This document shows, piece after piece, positions 8,690 through 19,269 of a stretch of DNA of 56,053 nucleotides (the stretch's first letter is position 1; every line of letters begins with the position of its first letter). Origin of the DNA: Parvimonas parva (GTDB lineage Bacteria > Bacillota > Clostridia > Tissierellales > Peptoniphilaceae); the NCBI RefSeq assembly GCF_016552165.1, contig NZ_JACVDA010000014.1, positions 1-56,053 of the forward strand, written 5' to 3'. The position numbers were made by a program, and so were the translations under genes. The notes beneath the pieces were generated by a model. The model was not told the DNA's origin. It was given only the letters and a program-made list of their open reading frames with translations, and did no database searches.

Positions 8690-9691
8690 ATGAGAGTTGC
8701 GATTAATGGATTCGGAAGAATAGGTAGATTGGCATTTAGATTAATGCACGATTTAGAAGGAGTTGAAGTAGTTGCTATAAATGACTTAACAGATGCAAAT
8801 ATGTTAGCTCATTTGTTAAAATATGATTCAACTCAAGGAAGATTTGAAAAGGAAGTTATCGTAAATGAAGGTAGCTTTGTAATCGACGGAAGAGAAGTTA
8901 AAGTATTTTCTGATGCAGACCCTAAAAATTTACCTTGGAAGGAATTGGATATAGATGTTGTATTAGAATGTACTGGTTTCTTTGTAGCAAAAGAAAAAGC
9001 ACAATTTCATATAGATGCTGGAGCTAAGAGAGTTATTATTTCTGCTCCGGGAAAAGGAGATATGAAAACTGTCGTTTATGGAGTAAACCATGATATACTA
9101 GACGGTTCTGAACAAATTTTATCAGGCGCTTCTTGTACTACTAACTGTTTAGCTCCAATGGCTAAAGTTTTACAAGATAAATTTGGTATTGTTCAAGGTA
9201 TAATGACTACTATTCATGCCTATACAGGAGACCAAAATACTCTAGATGCACCACATAGAAAGGGTGATATGAGAAGAGCAAGGTCAGCTGCTATAAATAT
9301 TGTTCCAAATACAACAGGTGCTGCTAAAGCTATCGGTCTTGTTATTCCTGAATTAAAAGGAAAATTAGATGGTTCTGCTCAAAGAGTTCCGGTTGCTACT
9401 GGCTCATTAACAGAATTAGTAACAGTTTTAGAAAAGAATGTTACAGTTGAAGAAATTAATAATGCGATGAAAGAGGCATCAAGTGAATCTTTCGGATATA
9501 CTGAAGACCCAATTGTTTCAACAGATGTAATTGGAATTAAATATGGTTCTTTATTTGATGCTACTCAAACTAGAATTGTTGAAGTTGACGGAAAACAATT
9601 AGTTAAAACAGTTGCTTGGTATGATAATGAAATGTCATATACTGCAAATTTAATCCGTACTTTCCAATATTTAGTTAATCTTTCAAAATAG
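8690..9691 (+). CDS. gap: Glyceraldehyde-3-phosphate dehydrogenase
   Basis: Oxidises glyceraldehyde 3-phosphate to 1,3-bisphosphoglycerate with NAD+ in glycolysis. The 333-residue protein has the Rossmann start [14 protein letters not shown], the active-site segment [13 protein letters not shown] with the catalytic Cys near 150, and the C-terminal [12 protein letters not shown]. The start follows AAGGAGG. It is the first of gap-pgk-tpiA-eno. A stable hairpin without a T run separates it from pgk, so partial termination or mRNA processing may make gap more abundant. Confidence 0.97.
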   Translation: MRVAINGFGRIGRLAFRLMHDLEGVEVVAINDLTDANMLAHLLKYDSTQGRFEKEVIVNEGSFVIDGREVKVFSDADPKNLPWKELDIDVVLECTGFFVAKEKAQFHIDAGAKRVIISAPGKGDMKTVVYGVNHDILDGSEQILSGASCTTNCLAPMAKVLQDKFGIVQGIMTTIHAYTGDQNTLDAPHRKGDMRRARSAAINIVPNTTGAAKAIGLVIPELKGKLDGSAQRVPVATGSLTELVTVLEKNVTVEEINNAMKEASSESFGYTEDPIVSTDVIGIKYGSLFDATQTRIVEVDGKQLVKTVAWYDNEMSYTANLIRTFQYLVNLSK

Positions 9692-9705
9692 TATGCAAAT
9701 AGATG

Positions 9706-9733
9706 ATATGAGGTGAAGATTTTCACCTCATAT
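9706..9733 (+). promoter_or_regulatory. Stable hairpin between gap and pgk
   Basis: Twelve-base perfect arms ATATGAGGTGAA and TTCACCTCATAT around a short loop, not followed by T residues. It is more likely an mRNA-stability or processing element than a full terminator, because pgk has no clear promoter of its own. Confidence 0.6.
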
Positions 9734-9752
9734 TGTATAGTAAGGAGTAATT

Positions 9753-10949
9753 ATGAATAAAAAAGTTATTACTGATTTAGATGTTATCTCAAAAAGAGTT
9801 ATTGTAAGAGTTGATTTTAATGTTCCCATGTCAAAAACTGAAATGGGAAAAATTACAGATAATGCTAGAATTGTAGCAGCTTTACCTACAATAAAGTATT
9901 TAATTGAAAACAATGCAAAAGTAATTTTATTATCTCACTTAGGCAGACCAAAGGGAGAGGCTAAAAAAGAATTTTCTTTAGAACCTGTTGCTAAAGAATT
10001 GTCAACTCTTTTAAATAAAGAAGTTAAATTTTTACAAAGCGATATAGTTGTAGATGAAAATGTTAAAAATGAAGTTTTAAATCTAAAAGATGGAGAAGTT
10101 GTTTTATTAGAAAATACAAGATTTAGAGCTGAAGAAACTAAGAATATTGATGAATTTTCTAAAGAATTAGCAGAACTTGGAGAAGTATATATTAATGACG
10201 CTTTTGGAACAAGTCATAGAGCACATTGTTCAAACGCAGGTCTTTGTAAATTTTTACCATCAGCAGTTGGATTTTTAGTTGAAAAAGAGATTTCTATTAT
10301 GGGAAAAGCTCTTTCTAATCCTGAAAGACCTTTTGTTGCAATTTTAGGTGGAGCAAAAGTTTCTGATAAGATTACTGTAATTGAAAATTTAATAGAAAAA
10401 GTTGATACTATTATAATCGGTGGCGGAATGGCATTTACTTTCTTGAAATCTCAAGGATATTCAGTAGGTAAAAGTTTATTGGAAGAAGATAAAATTGATT
10501 TAGCTAAGGAATTATTGGAAAAAGCTAAAGCTAAAAATGTTAAGATGTTGTTACCTGTTGATGTAGTTATAAGTAAAGAGTTCTCTAATGATTCTGAATT
10601 TAAAACTGTTAATGTGAATTCAATTCCAAAAGATTATATGGGACTTGATATTGGAGAAGAAACTGTTAAATTATTTGAAACTGAAATTGCAAGCGCTAAA
10701 ACTGTTGTTTGGAATGGACCTATGGGAGTTTTTGAAATGTCAAACTTTGCAAAAGGTACATTTGCAATGGCAAAAGCAATTGCTGAAACTGATGCTATAA
10801 GTATCATAGGTGGTGGAGATAGTGCATCTGCTGCTGAAAAATCAGGTTATAAAGATAAAATAACTCATATTTCAACTGGTGGTGGAGCATCTTTAGAATT
10901 TTTAGAAGGAAAAATTTTACCTGGAATTGATGCGATAGATAATAAATAA
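9753..10949 (+). CDS. pgk: Phosphoglycerate kinase
   Basis: Transfers the acyl phosphate of 1,3-bisphosphoglycerate to ADP. The 398-residue protein shows the N-terminal substrate motif [21 protein letters not shown] near 66, ENTRFRAEE, the segment [12 protein letters not shown], and the C-terminal nucleotide loops [20 protein letters not shown] and [24 protein letters not shown] 9753 follows AAGGAG. It is 10 bases ahead of tpiA. Confidence 0.97.
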   Translation: MNKKVITDLDVISKRVIVRVDFNVPMSKTEMGKITDNARIVAALPTIKYLIENNAKVILLSHLGRPKGEAKKEFSLEPVAKELSTLLNKEVKFLQSDIVVDENVKNEVLNLKDGEVVLLENTRFRAEETKNIDEFSKELAELGEVYINDAFGTSHRAHCSNAGLCKFLPSAVGFLVEKEISIMGKALSNPERPFVAILGGAKVSDKITVIENLIEKVDTIIIGGGMAFTFLKSQGYSVGKSLLEEDKIDLAKELLEKAKAKNVKMLLPVDVVISKEFSNDSEFKTVNVNSIPKDYMGLDIGEETVKLFETEIASAKTVVWNGPMGVFEMSNFAKGTFAMAKAIAETDAISIIGGGDSASAAEKSGYKDKITHISTGGGASLEFLEGKILPGIDAIDNK

Positions 10950-10959
10950 TGGAGGTAAT

Positions 10960-13009
<2,050 letters not shown>

Positions 13010-13112
13010 AAATAAAAAATTAAATTTTTGTTAGCCCATTTTTCGTGTGAGCAAAAATATTATAAAAATTATTTTAAATTAGTTTAAATTAATTAAACAT
13101 TTTATTTGAAAT

Positions 13113-13122
13113 ATGATATAAT
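13113..13122 (+). promoter_or_regulatory. Extended -10 promoter of the Na/phosphate symporter gene
   Basis: TG one base before TATAAT (13117-13122) gives an extended -10; no good -35 box is visible 17 bases upstream. Confidence 0.5.
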
Positions 13123-13191
13123 AATAGTGTATGGCTTATATGAATATATGGGCTAATCTTTTAATTATTTTTAAATTATTTTGGAGGAATT

Positions 13192-14796
13192 ATGTCAATC
13201 ATTATTTCGGTTTTAGGTGGATTAGGTTTGTTTTTATACGGAATGAATCTAATGGGGGCAGGACTTCAAAAGTCTTGTGGAGAAAAATTAAAAGGAATAA
13301 TCGCTGCAATAACTAAAAATAGAATCTATGCAGTTTTAGTAGGTATATTTGTTACTATGATTATCCAATCAAGTTCAGCTACTACTGTAATGGCTATCGG
13401 TTTTGTAAATGCCGGATTTATGACTTTAGCACAATCAGTTGGAATAATAATAGGAGCTAATGTAGGTACTACTGTTACAGCTCAGCTTATTGCGTTTGAT
13501 ATTTCAAAATATGCTCCATTGGTTATATCACTCGGAGTTTTTTTATGGATGAGAGCTAAAAATGATAGGAAGAAAGATATTGCTGAAATTTTAATCGGTT
13601 TTGGTATTTTATTTTTAGGTATGTCCATTATGAGTAATGGTTTAGCACCATTATCTAAAGAACAATGGTTTAAAGATATACTTATAAAATTAAATAATCC
13701 TTTTGTAGGAGTTTTAGCTGGTATTTTCTTAACAACTATTTTACAATCATCATCAGCCTCAATAGGTTTATTAGAGGCGCTTGGAATGCAAGGTGCAATT
13801 AATATAAATCAAGCATTTGGTATTTTGTTTGGAGATAATATAGGAACAACTACAACAGCTATGATTTCAAGCATAGGTGCAAGTAAAAATGCAAAGAGAG
13901 CTGCGTTTATACATTTCTTATTTAACTTAATTGGTACTATATTATTTTTGACTATATTGAGAATACCTGTTCAATATTTGGTAGAGTACATATCTCCGGG
14001 AAATGTTCAAAGACAAATTGCAAATGCTCATACATTATTTAATGTAATTAATGTTTTTATTCAGTTACCATTTGCTAATTTCTTAGTAAAAATTTCTCAA
14101 GCAGTTATTAAAGGAGAAGATAATCTTGAAGAACGTTATTCTGAACATTTAGATAAGAGAATTTTGGAAACTCCAAGTATAGCTATTATTCAAACTCAAA
14201 AAGAAGTTGTCAGAATGGGCGAGGTAGTAATTGAATCTCTTGAAAAGACAATAGAAGCATTCAAAACAAAGAGTAGTAAAAATATATCATTTGTACTTGA
14301 AAGAGAAAAGATGATTAATGGTCTGGAAAAAGAAATAATTGATTATTTAGTTCCTTTAGCTGATAAAAATTTATCTGATGAAGAAAAGCATAAGGTATTT
14401 GTAATGATGTATTCTATAAATGACTATGAAAGAATAGGAGACCATTGCGAAAATATAATTGAGTTAATTCAAGAAATAAAGGATGAAAATTCTGTTTTTA
14501 GTAAGACAGCTTTTGATGAATACGAAAAAATTTCATCAGATATTCTAAAAATTGTTAGAGATACAACCAATGCATATAAAAATAATGACTTGGATTTGGC
14601 AAAGAATTGTATTAGCATTGAAGAGGAAGTTGACATTTTAGAAGAAACATATAGAAGAAATCACATGGATAGAATTAACAGAGGAATTTGTGAAATAAAT
14701 GCCGGGGTTAAATTCTTAGACATTATTTCTAATTTTGAAAGAATTGCTGACCATAGTGTAAACATTGCAAATTACACATTAGGAAAGGAATTATAA
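13192..14796 (+). CDS. Na/phosphate cotransporter with PhoU-like domain
   Basis: A 534-residue NptA/YjbB-type protein. The membrane half has two inverted Na/Pi repeats, each with the marker QSSSA: IQSSSATTVMAIGFVNAG near 60 and LQSSSASIGLLEALG near 184, followed by GANVGTT and GDNIGTTTTA. The last 190 residues are helical with PhoU features (INDYERIGDHCENI and ISNFERIADHSVNIANY). It should import phosphate with sodium, though export has been suggested for related proteins. ATG 13192 follows TTGGAGG. Probably monocistronic. Confidence 0.92.
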   Translation: MSIIISVLGGLGLFLYGMNLMGAGLQKSCGEKLKGIIAAITKNRIYAVLVGIFVTMIIQSSSATTVMAIGFVNAGFMTLAQSVGIIIGANVGTTVTAQLIAFDISKYAPLVISLGVFLWMRAKNDRKKDIAEILIGFGILFLGMSIMSNGLAPLSKEQWFKDILIKLNNPFVGVLAGIFLTTILQSSSASIGLLEALGMQGAININQAFGILFGDNIGTTTTAMISSIGASKNAKRAAFIHFLFNLIGTILFLTILRIPVQYLVEYISPGNVQRQIANAHTLFNVINVFIQLPFANFLVKISQAVIKGEDNLEERYSEHLDKRILETPSIAIIQTQKEVVRMGEVVIESLEKTIEAFKTKSSKNISFVLEREKMINGLEKEIIDYLVPLADKNLSDEEKHKVFVMMYSINDYERIGDHCENIIELIQEIKDENSVFSKTAFDEYEKISSDILKIVRDTTNAYKNNDLDLAKNCISIEEEVDILEETYRRNHMDRINRGICEINAGVKFLDIISNFERIADHSVNIANYTLGKEL

Positions 14797-14867
14797 GACA
14801 TTGTTAATTTAATATACAAATACTTAAAGTTATAAAAAAGTTTTATTAGAAATTTGTCAAAAAAGGC

Positions 14868-14896
14868 TTTACAATTGGGTAAACTTAAGATATAAT
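14868..14896 (+). promoter_or_regulatory. Promoter of the trxB-grdEAB operon
   Basis: TTTACA at 14868-14873, 17-base spacer, TATAAT at 14891-14896, about 60 bases before trxB. Confidence 0.8.
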
Positions 14897-14956
14897 AATA
14901 AACGGTTAATGATTCAGTACAGTTTATTATTCTAATAATGTAATTGGAGGTAAATT

Positions 14957-15886
14957 ATGTACGATTGTATAATAATCGGAGCTGGTCCTGCTGGTATAAG
15001 TGCAGGGATATATGCTGCAAGGTCAAGTATGAAAACTATAATAATTGAAAAAGGAACACCGGGAGGATTGATTGCTAAGACTGATGAAATAGCAAATTAT
15101 CCAGGAGCGGAAGATGTTCCAACTGGTCCTGCATTAATAGAAAGAATGGTTAAACAAGCAAAATCATTCGGTGCAGAATTTATTACGGATACCGTTGTTA
15201 ATGGAGATTTTTCAAATACTACAAAAGTAGTTGTTGGAGAAAATAATACTTACGAAGGGAAATCAGTTATTATAGCTACAGGGTCAAATCCAAGATTATT
15301 AGACGTTCCAGGAGAAAAGGAATTTACAGGTAAAGGAATAGCTTATTGTGCTACTTGTGATGCACCATTTTTCCAAGGTTTGGATATTTATGTTGTAGGT
15401 TCTGGAGAGGCTGCAGTTGAAGAGGCTATGTATCTTACTAAATTTGGTAGAAGTGTAACACTATTAGTTAGAAAAGATAAGTTATCAGTTGCTAAATCAA
15501 TAGAAGAAAAGGCATTTAAATGTGAAAACTTAAATATTATGTGGAATGTCGAAGTTGAAAGTTTTGAAGGAGCAGGAATATTAGGTGCTATGAATATAGT
15601 AAATAATAAAACTGGAGAAAAAACTAAAATTGTTCCAAGAGAAGGAGATATGATATTTGGAGTATTTATCTTTATAGGATATGTTCCGGAAAGTAGTATC
15701 TTTGAAGGAAAGATTGAAACAAATAGAAATTATGTTGTTTCAGATGGATCTATGAAAACTAATGTTGAAGGTGTATTTGTTGCTGGAGATGTTAGAGTAA
15801 AAGAACTAAGACAAGTTGTTACAGCTGTTAATGATGGCGCGATTGCTGCTGTTAATGCTGGAAAATATGTTGAAAGTTTAAATTAA
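14957..15886 (+). CDS. trxB: Thioredoxin reductase-like flavoprotein of the glycine reductase locus
   Basis: A 309-residue low-molecular-weight thioredoxin reductase with FAD motif IIGAGPAGISAGIYAARS at the start, redox pair CATCDAPF near 135-138, the NADPH motif VVGSGEAAVEEAMYL, and the C-terminal FAD segment GVFVAGDVRVKELRQ. In Stickland organisms this enzyme and thioredoxin supply electrons to glycine reductase, and the next genes are grdE, grdA and grdB. The thioredoxin gene trxA usually found beside it is missing here, so thioredoxin must be encoded elsewhere. The NADPH-loop sequence GSGEAA is slightly unusual. Confidence 0.92.
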   Translation: MYDCIIIGAGPAGISAGIYAARSSMKTIIIEKGTPGGLIAKTDEIANYPGAEDVPTGPALIERMVKQAKSFGAEFITDTVVNGDFSNTTKVVVGENNTYEGKSVIIATGSNPRLLDVPGEKEFTGKGIAYCATCDAPFFQGLDIYVVGSGEAAVEEAMYLTKFGRSVTLLVRKDKLSVAKSIEEKAFKCENLNIMWNVEVESFEGAGILGAMNIVNNKTGEKTKIVPREGDMIFGVFIFIGYVPESSIFEGKIETNRNYVVSDGSMKTNVEGVFVAGDVRVKELRQVVTAVNDGAIAAVNAGKYVESLN

Positions 15887-15938
15887 TTGAATTTAATTCC
15901 AAAAGGATTAAATATATAAATTTTAAGGAGGTGAGTAT

Positions 15939-17225
15939 ATGCGTCTAGAATTAGGAAAAATCTTAATTAACGATGTTCAATTTTGTTCAGAAACAAAAGT
16001 TGACAAAGGTGTTTTATACATTAATAAAGAAGAATTAATCGCTCATTTAATGGATGATGAACACTTAAAATCAGTAGACGTAGATCTTGCAAAACCAGGT
16101 GAAAGTGTAAGAATTACTCCAATTAAGGATGTTGTAGAACCAAGAGTAAAGGTTAATGGACAAGGTGGAGTATTCCCTGGAATGATTTCAAAAGTTGATG
16201 TAGTTGGTTCAGGAAGAACTCATGTTCTTAAGGGAGCTGCAGTAATGACAGTTGGTAAAATAGTAGGTTTCCAAGAAGGTATTGTTGATATGCAAGGACC
16301 AGGAGCTGAATATACTCCATTCTCAAAAACTAATAACATAGTTTTAATCGTGGAACCAGCTGAAGGAGTTGCAACTCATGCTTATGAAAAGGCTGTTAGA
16401 ATGGCTGGCTTAAAAGCTGCTACTTATTTAGGATTAGCTGGTAAAGAAGTTGAACCAGATGAAGTAGAAGTATTCGAAACTAAACCATTATTCGAACAAG
16501 CTGAAGAATTAAAACATTTACCAAAAGTAGCTTATGTACAAATGTTACAATCTCAAGGATTATTACATGATACATATGTATATGGTGTAGATGCTAAACA
16601 AATAGTTCCAACACTATTATATCCAACTGAATTAATGGACGGAGCTATCTTAAGTGGTAACTGTGTATCTTCTTGCGATAAGAATACAACTTACCATCAC
16701 TTAAACAACCCAGTTGTTAGAGCAATGTACGAACAACATGGAAAAGAAATCAACTTTGTTGGTGTTATTATCACTAACGAAAATGTATACTTAGCAGATA
16801 AAGAAAGATCATCAAACTGGACTGCTAAATTATGTGAATTCTTAAATCTTGACGGAGCTATCGTATCACAAGAAGGATTCGGTAACCCAGATACAGACTT
16901 AATAATGAACTGTAAGAAAATCGAAGGTAAAGGCGTTAAAACAGTTATCATCACTGATGAATATGCTGGTAGAGACGGTGCGAGCCAATCTTTAGCAGAT
17001 GCTGACGTTGCTGCAAATGCAGTAGTAACTGGTGGTAATGCTAACGAAACTATCGTATTACCTAAGATGGATAAAGTTATTGGAACTTTAGATTATGTTG
17101 ACATTATTGCAGGTGGATTTGACGGATCATTAAGAGAAGATGGTTCAATCATGGTTGAATTACAAGCAATCACTGGAGCAACTAACGAATTAGGATTTAA
17201 TAGATTATCAGCTACTGGCTATTAA
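15939..17225 (+). CDS. grdE: Glycine reductase component B, alpha/beta proprotein
   Basis: GrdE is the pyruvoyl-containing substrate-activating subunit of glycine reductase. It is made as one chain of 428 residues and splits itself at an Asn-Cys bond. The site is visible as SGNCVSSCDKNT, with Asn241 and Cys242, which matches the known cleavage site; Cys242 becomes the pyruvoyl group that binds the glycine amine. ATG 15939 follows AAGGAGGTGAG, 52 bases after trxB. A perfect 18-base tandem repeat lies between this gene and grdA. Confidence 0.96.
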   Translation: MRLELGKILINDVQFCSETKVDKGVLYINKEELIAHLMDDEHLKSVDVDLAKPGESVRITPIKDVVEPRVKVNGQGGVFPGMISKVDVVGSGRTHVLKGAAVMTVGKIVGFQEGIVDMQGPGAEYTPFSKTNNIVLIVEPAEGVATHAYEKAVRMAGLKAATYLGLAGKEVEPDEVEVFETKPLFEQAEELKHLPKVAYVQMLQSQGLLHDTYVYGVDAKQIVPTLLYPTELMDGAILSGNCVSSCDKNTTYHHLNNPVVRAMYEQHGKEINFVGVIITNENVYLADKERSSNWTAKLCEFLNLDGAIVSQEGFGNPDTDLIMNCKKIEGKGVKTVIITDEYAGRDGASQSLADADVAANAVVTGGNANETIVLPKMDKVIGTLDYVDIIAGGFDGSLREDGSIMVELQAITGATNELGFNRLSATGY

Positions 17226-17241
17226 AATTTATTAATCAAAC

Positions 17242-17277
17242 GGAATATTATATAAAATAGGAATATTATATAAAATA
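17242..17277 (+). repeat. 18-base perfect tandem repeat between grdE and grdA
   Basis: The unit GGAATATTATATAAAATA occurs at 17242-17259 and again at 17260-17277. No hairpin with a T run is formed, so it is not an obvious terminator. Confidence 0.85.
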
Positions 17278-17317
17278 AAACGAAAATAAAAATTTAAAGA
17301 AAGGAAGTGTAAGCGAT

Positions 17318-17782
17318 ATGGCACTTTTTACAGAAAACACAAAAGTAATCATAATCGGCGATAGAGATGGTATCCCAGGACCAGCTATGGAAGAATGTGT
17401 CGCTACAACTCCTGCAGAAATAGTATTTTCAGCAACTGAATGTTTTGTCTGAACTGCAGCAGGAGCAATGGACTTAGAAAATCAAAGAAGGGTAAAAGAA
17501 TTAGCAGAAAAATATGGAGTAGAAAACTGTGTAGTTCTTTTAGGAGCATCTGAAGCAGAATCAGCAGCATTAGCTGGTGAAACTGTTACAACAGGAGACC
17601 CTACTTATGCAGGTCCATTAGCAGGAGTTCAGTTAGGACTTAAAGTTTATCACGCAGTTGAACCTGAATTTAAAGCAGAAGTTGATGAATCAGTTTACGA
17701 TGACCAAATTGGTATGATGGAAATGGTTCTTGACTGTGATGCTATCATTGAAGCTGTAAGTGAAATTAGAAACTCATTATAA
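17318..17782 (+). CDS. grdA: Glycine reductase selenoprotein A (in-frame UGA)
   Basis: Protein A takes the carboxymethyl group from component B on its selenocysteine and passes it to component C. The reading frame starts at ATG 17318 after GGAAGTG and has TGA at 17450-17452, codon 45, read as selenocysteine in the context CFV[14 protein letters not shown]; a conventional gene caller would keep only the 3' part from 17468. The full product is 154 residues, the family length. The TGA is thus recoding, not a mutation. The recoding stem-loop must lie just downstream, but I could not define it clearly. Confidence 0.96.
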
Positions 17783-17831
17783 TTAATTAAGATAAAATCA
17801 TATATAAATATATGATAGAGAGGTGATTAGT

Positions 17832-19139
17832 GTGGAAAAATTAAGAGTAGTTCACTATATAAACCAATTCTTTGCTGGTATCGGTGGAGAAGAAAAAGCA
17901 GACTACAAACCAGAAGTTAGAGAAGAAAAAATCGGACCTGGTTTAGCATTAAACGCTGGTTTTAAAGGTGAAGCTGAAATAGTTGCTACAGTTATCTGTG
18001 GAGATAGCTATTTTGGTGAAAATATGGACCAAGCTAAAGCAGAAGTTTTAGAAATGGTTAAAAAATACAATCCAGATTTATTCATAGCAGGACCTGCATT
18101 CAATGCTGGACGTTATGGAGTTGCTGCTGGTACAATTACTGAAGCTGTTCAAAACGAATTAGGAATTCCAGCTTTAACTGGTATGTATATTGAAAACCCA
18201 GGTGCAGATATGTTCAAGAAGAGCGTATATGTAATTTCAACTAAAAATAGTGCTGCGGGTATGAAAGATGCAGTTACTAAAATGGTTCCACTTGCAATGA
18301 AACTTGTTAGAGGAGAAGAAATTGGTTCTCCAGCTGAAGAAGGATACATTGAAAGAGGAGTTAGAAAAAATATATTTAGAGAAGATTTCGGTGGTAAGAG
18401 AGCTGTAAATATGATGATCAAAAAGTTAAAGGGTGAAGAATTCGAAACTGAATTCCCAATGCCAAACTTTGACAGAGTAGATCCAAATCCAGCTGTTAAG
18501 GACATTAAGAAAGCTAAAATTGCTTTAGTAACTTCAGGTGGTATAGTTCCTCATGCTAACCCAGATCATATTGAATCATCTTCTGCTTCGAAATATGGAA
18601 AATATGACATTGAAGGTGTTATGGATCTTAAAGAAGGCGAATGGGAAACAGCTCACGGTGGTTATGACCCAGTTTATGCTAACCAAGATTCAGACAGAGT
18701 TTTACCAGTTGACGTTTTAAGAGAATTAGAAAAAGCTGGCGAAATCGGAAGTCTTCATAGATATTTCTATACAACAGTAGGAAATGGTACAGCAGTAGCT
18801 TCTTCAAAAGGATTTGCTGAAGAATTCAGTAAAGAATTAGTTGCTGATGGAGTAGATGCAGTTATCTTAACATCTACTTGAGGTACTTGTACACGTTGCG
18901 GTGCAACGATGGTTAAAGAAGTTGAGAGAGCTGGAATTCCAGTAGTACACGTATGTACTGTAACTCCAATTTCAATGACAGTAGGAGCTAACAGAATTGT
19001 TCCTGCTATAGCAATTCCTCACCCATTAGGAAATCCTAAATTAACTGCTGAAGAAGAATATGCATTAAGAATGAAAATTGTTAAAAAAGCATTAAATGCT
19101 TTAGCAACTGAAGTTGAAGGACAAACAATATTCGAATAA
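17832..19139 (+). CDS. grdB: Glycine reductase component B gamma, selenoprotein (in-frame UGA)
   Basis: GrdB is the selenocysteine subunit of the glycine-specific component B; it works with GrdE to form the carboxymethyl-selenoether. The 435-residue frame has TGA at 18879-18881, codon 350, in the context TST-Sec-GTCTRCGATM, giving a Sec-x3-Cys pair; position 350 matches known GrdB. The start is GTG 17832, six bases after GAGAGGTGA; an earlier in-frame GTG at 17823 lies inside that ribosome site. A hairpin 12 bases after the UGA is a good SECIS candidate. A terminator follows. Confidence 0.96.
18894..18908 (+). promoter_or_regulatory. Candidate SECIS hairpin of grdB
   Basis: CGTTGC, loop GGT, GCAACG: six perfect GC-rich pairs beginning 12 bases after the UGA codon. 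Bacterial SECIS elements place a short stem with a G-rich apical loop at about this distance for SelB binding. It is inside the coding sequence. Confidence 0.6.
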
Positions 19140-19150
19140 TTTTTAAATAA

Positions 19151-19178
19151 AAAGGGTGTCAGGTATTGACACCTTTTT
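19151..19178 (+). terminator. Terminator after grdB
   Basis: AAAGGGTGTCA pairs with TGACACCTTTTT (one G-T pair) around a five-base loop. Its 3' arm contains the -35 box of the next promoter. Confidence 0.88.
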
Positions 19179-19194
19179 AATTTAATGGTATTCT
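19166..19194 (+). promoter_or_regulatory. Promoter of grdCD, built into the grdB terminator
   Basis: TTGACA at 19166-19171, 17-base spacer, TATTCT at 19189-19194. The -35 box is the closing part of the terminator stem, so grdCD can be transcribed separately from trxB-grdEAB. Confidence 0.7.
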
Positions 19195-19269
19195 ATTACA
19201 TAAGGGTAGTTGGCTTATATGGAATACATACTATGCTATCTGTTTTTTATATTAAAGGAGGTAATTAAG

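Noticed and set aside
13021-13060. Possible terminator after eno
   Set aside because: ATTTTTG / CAAAAAT can pair, but the loop is long and no T run follows, so I did not list it.
13131-13316. Short frame before the Na/phosphate symporter
   Set aside because: It lies across the symporter start in another frame and has no ribosome site.
17450-18881. In-frame TGA codons in two genes, suggesting pseudogenes
   Set aside because: Both stand in the exact selenocysteine contexts of GrdA and GrdB, and the frames continue to full length.
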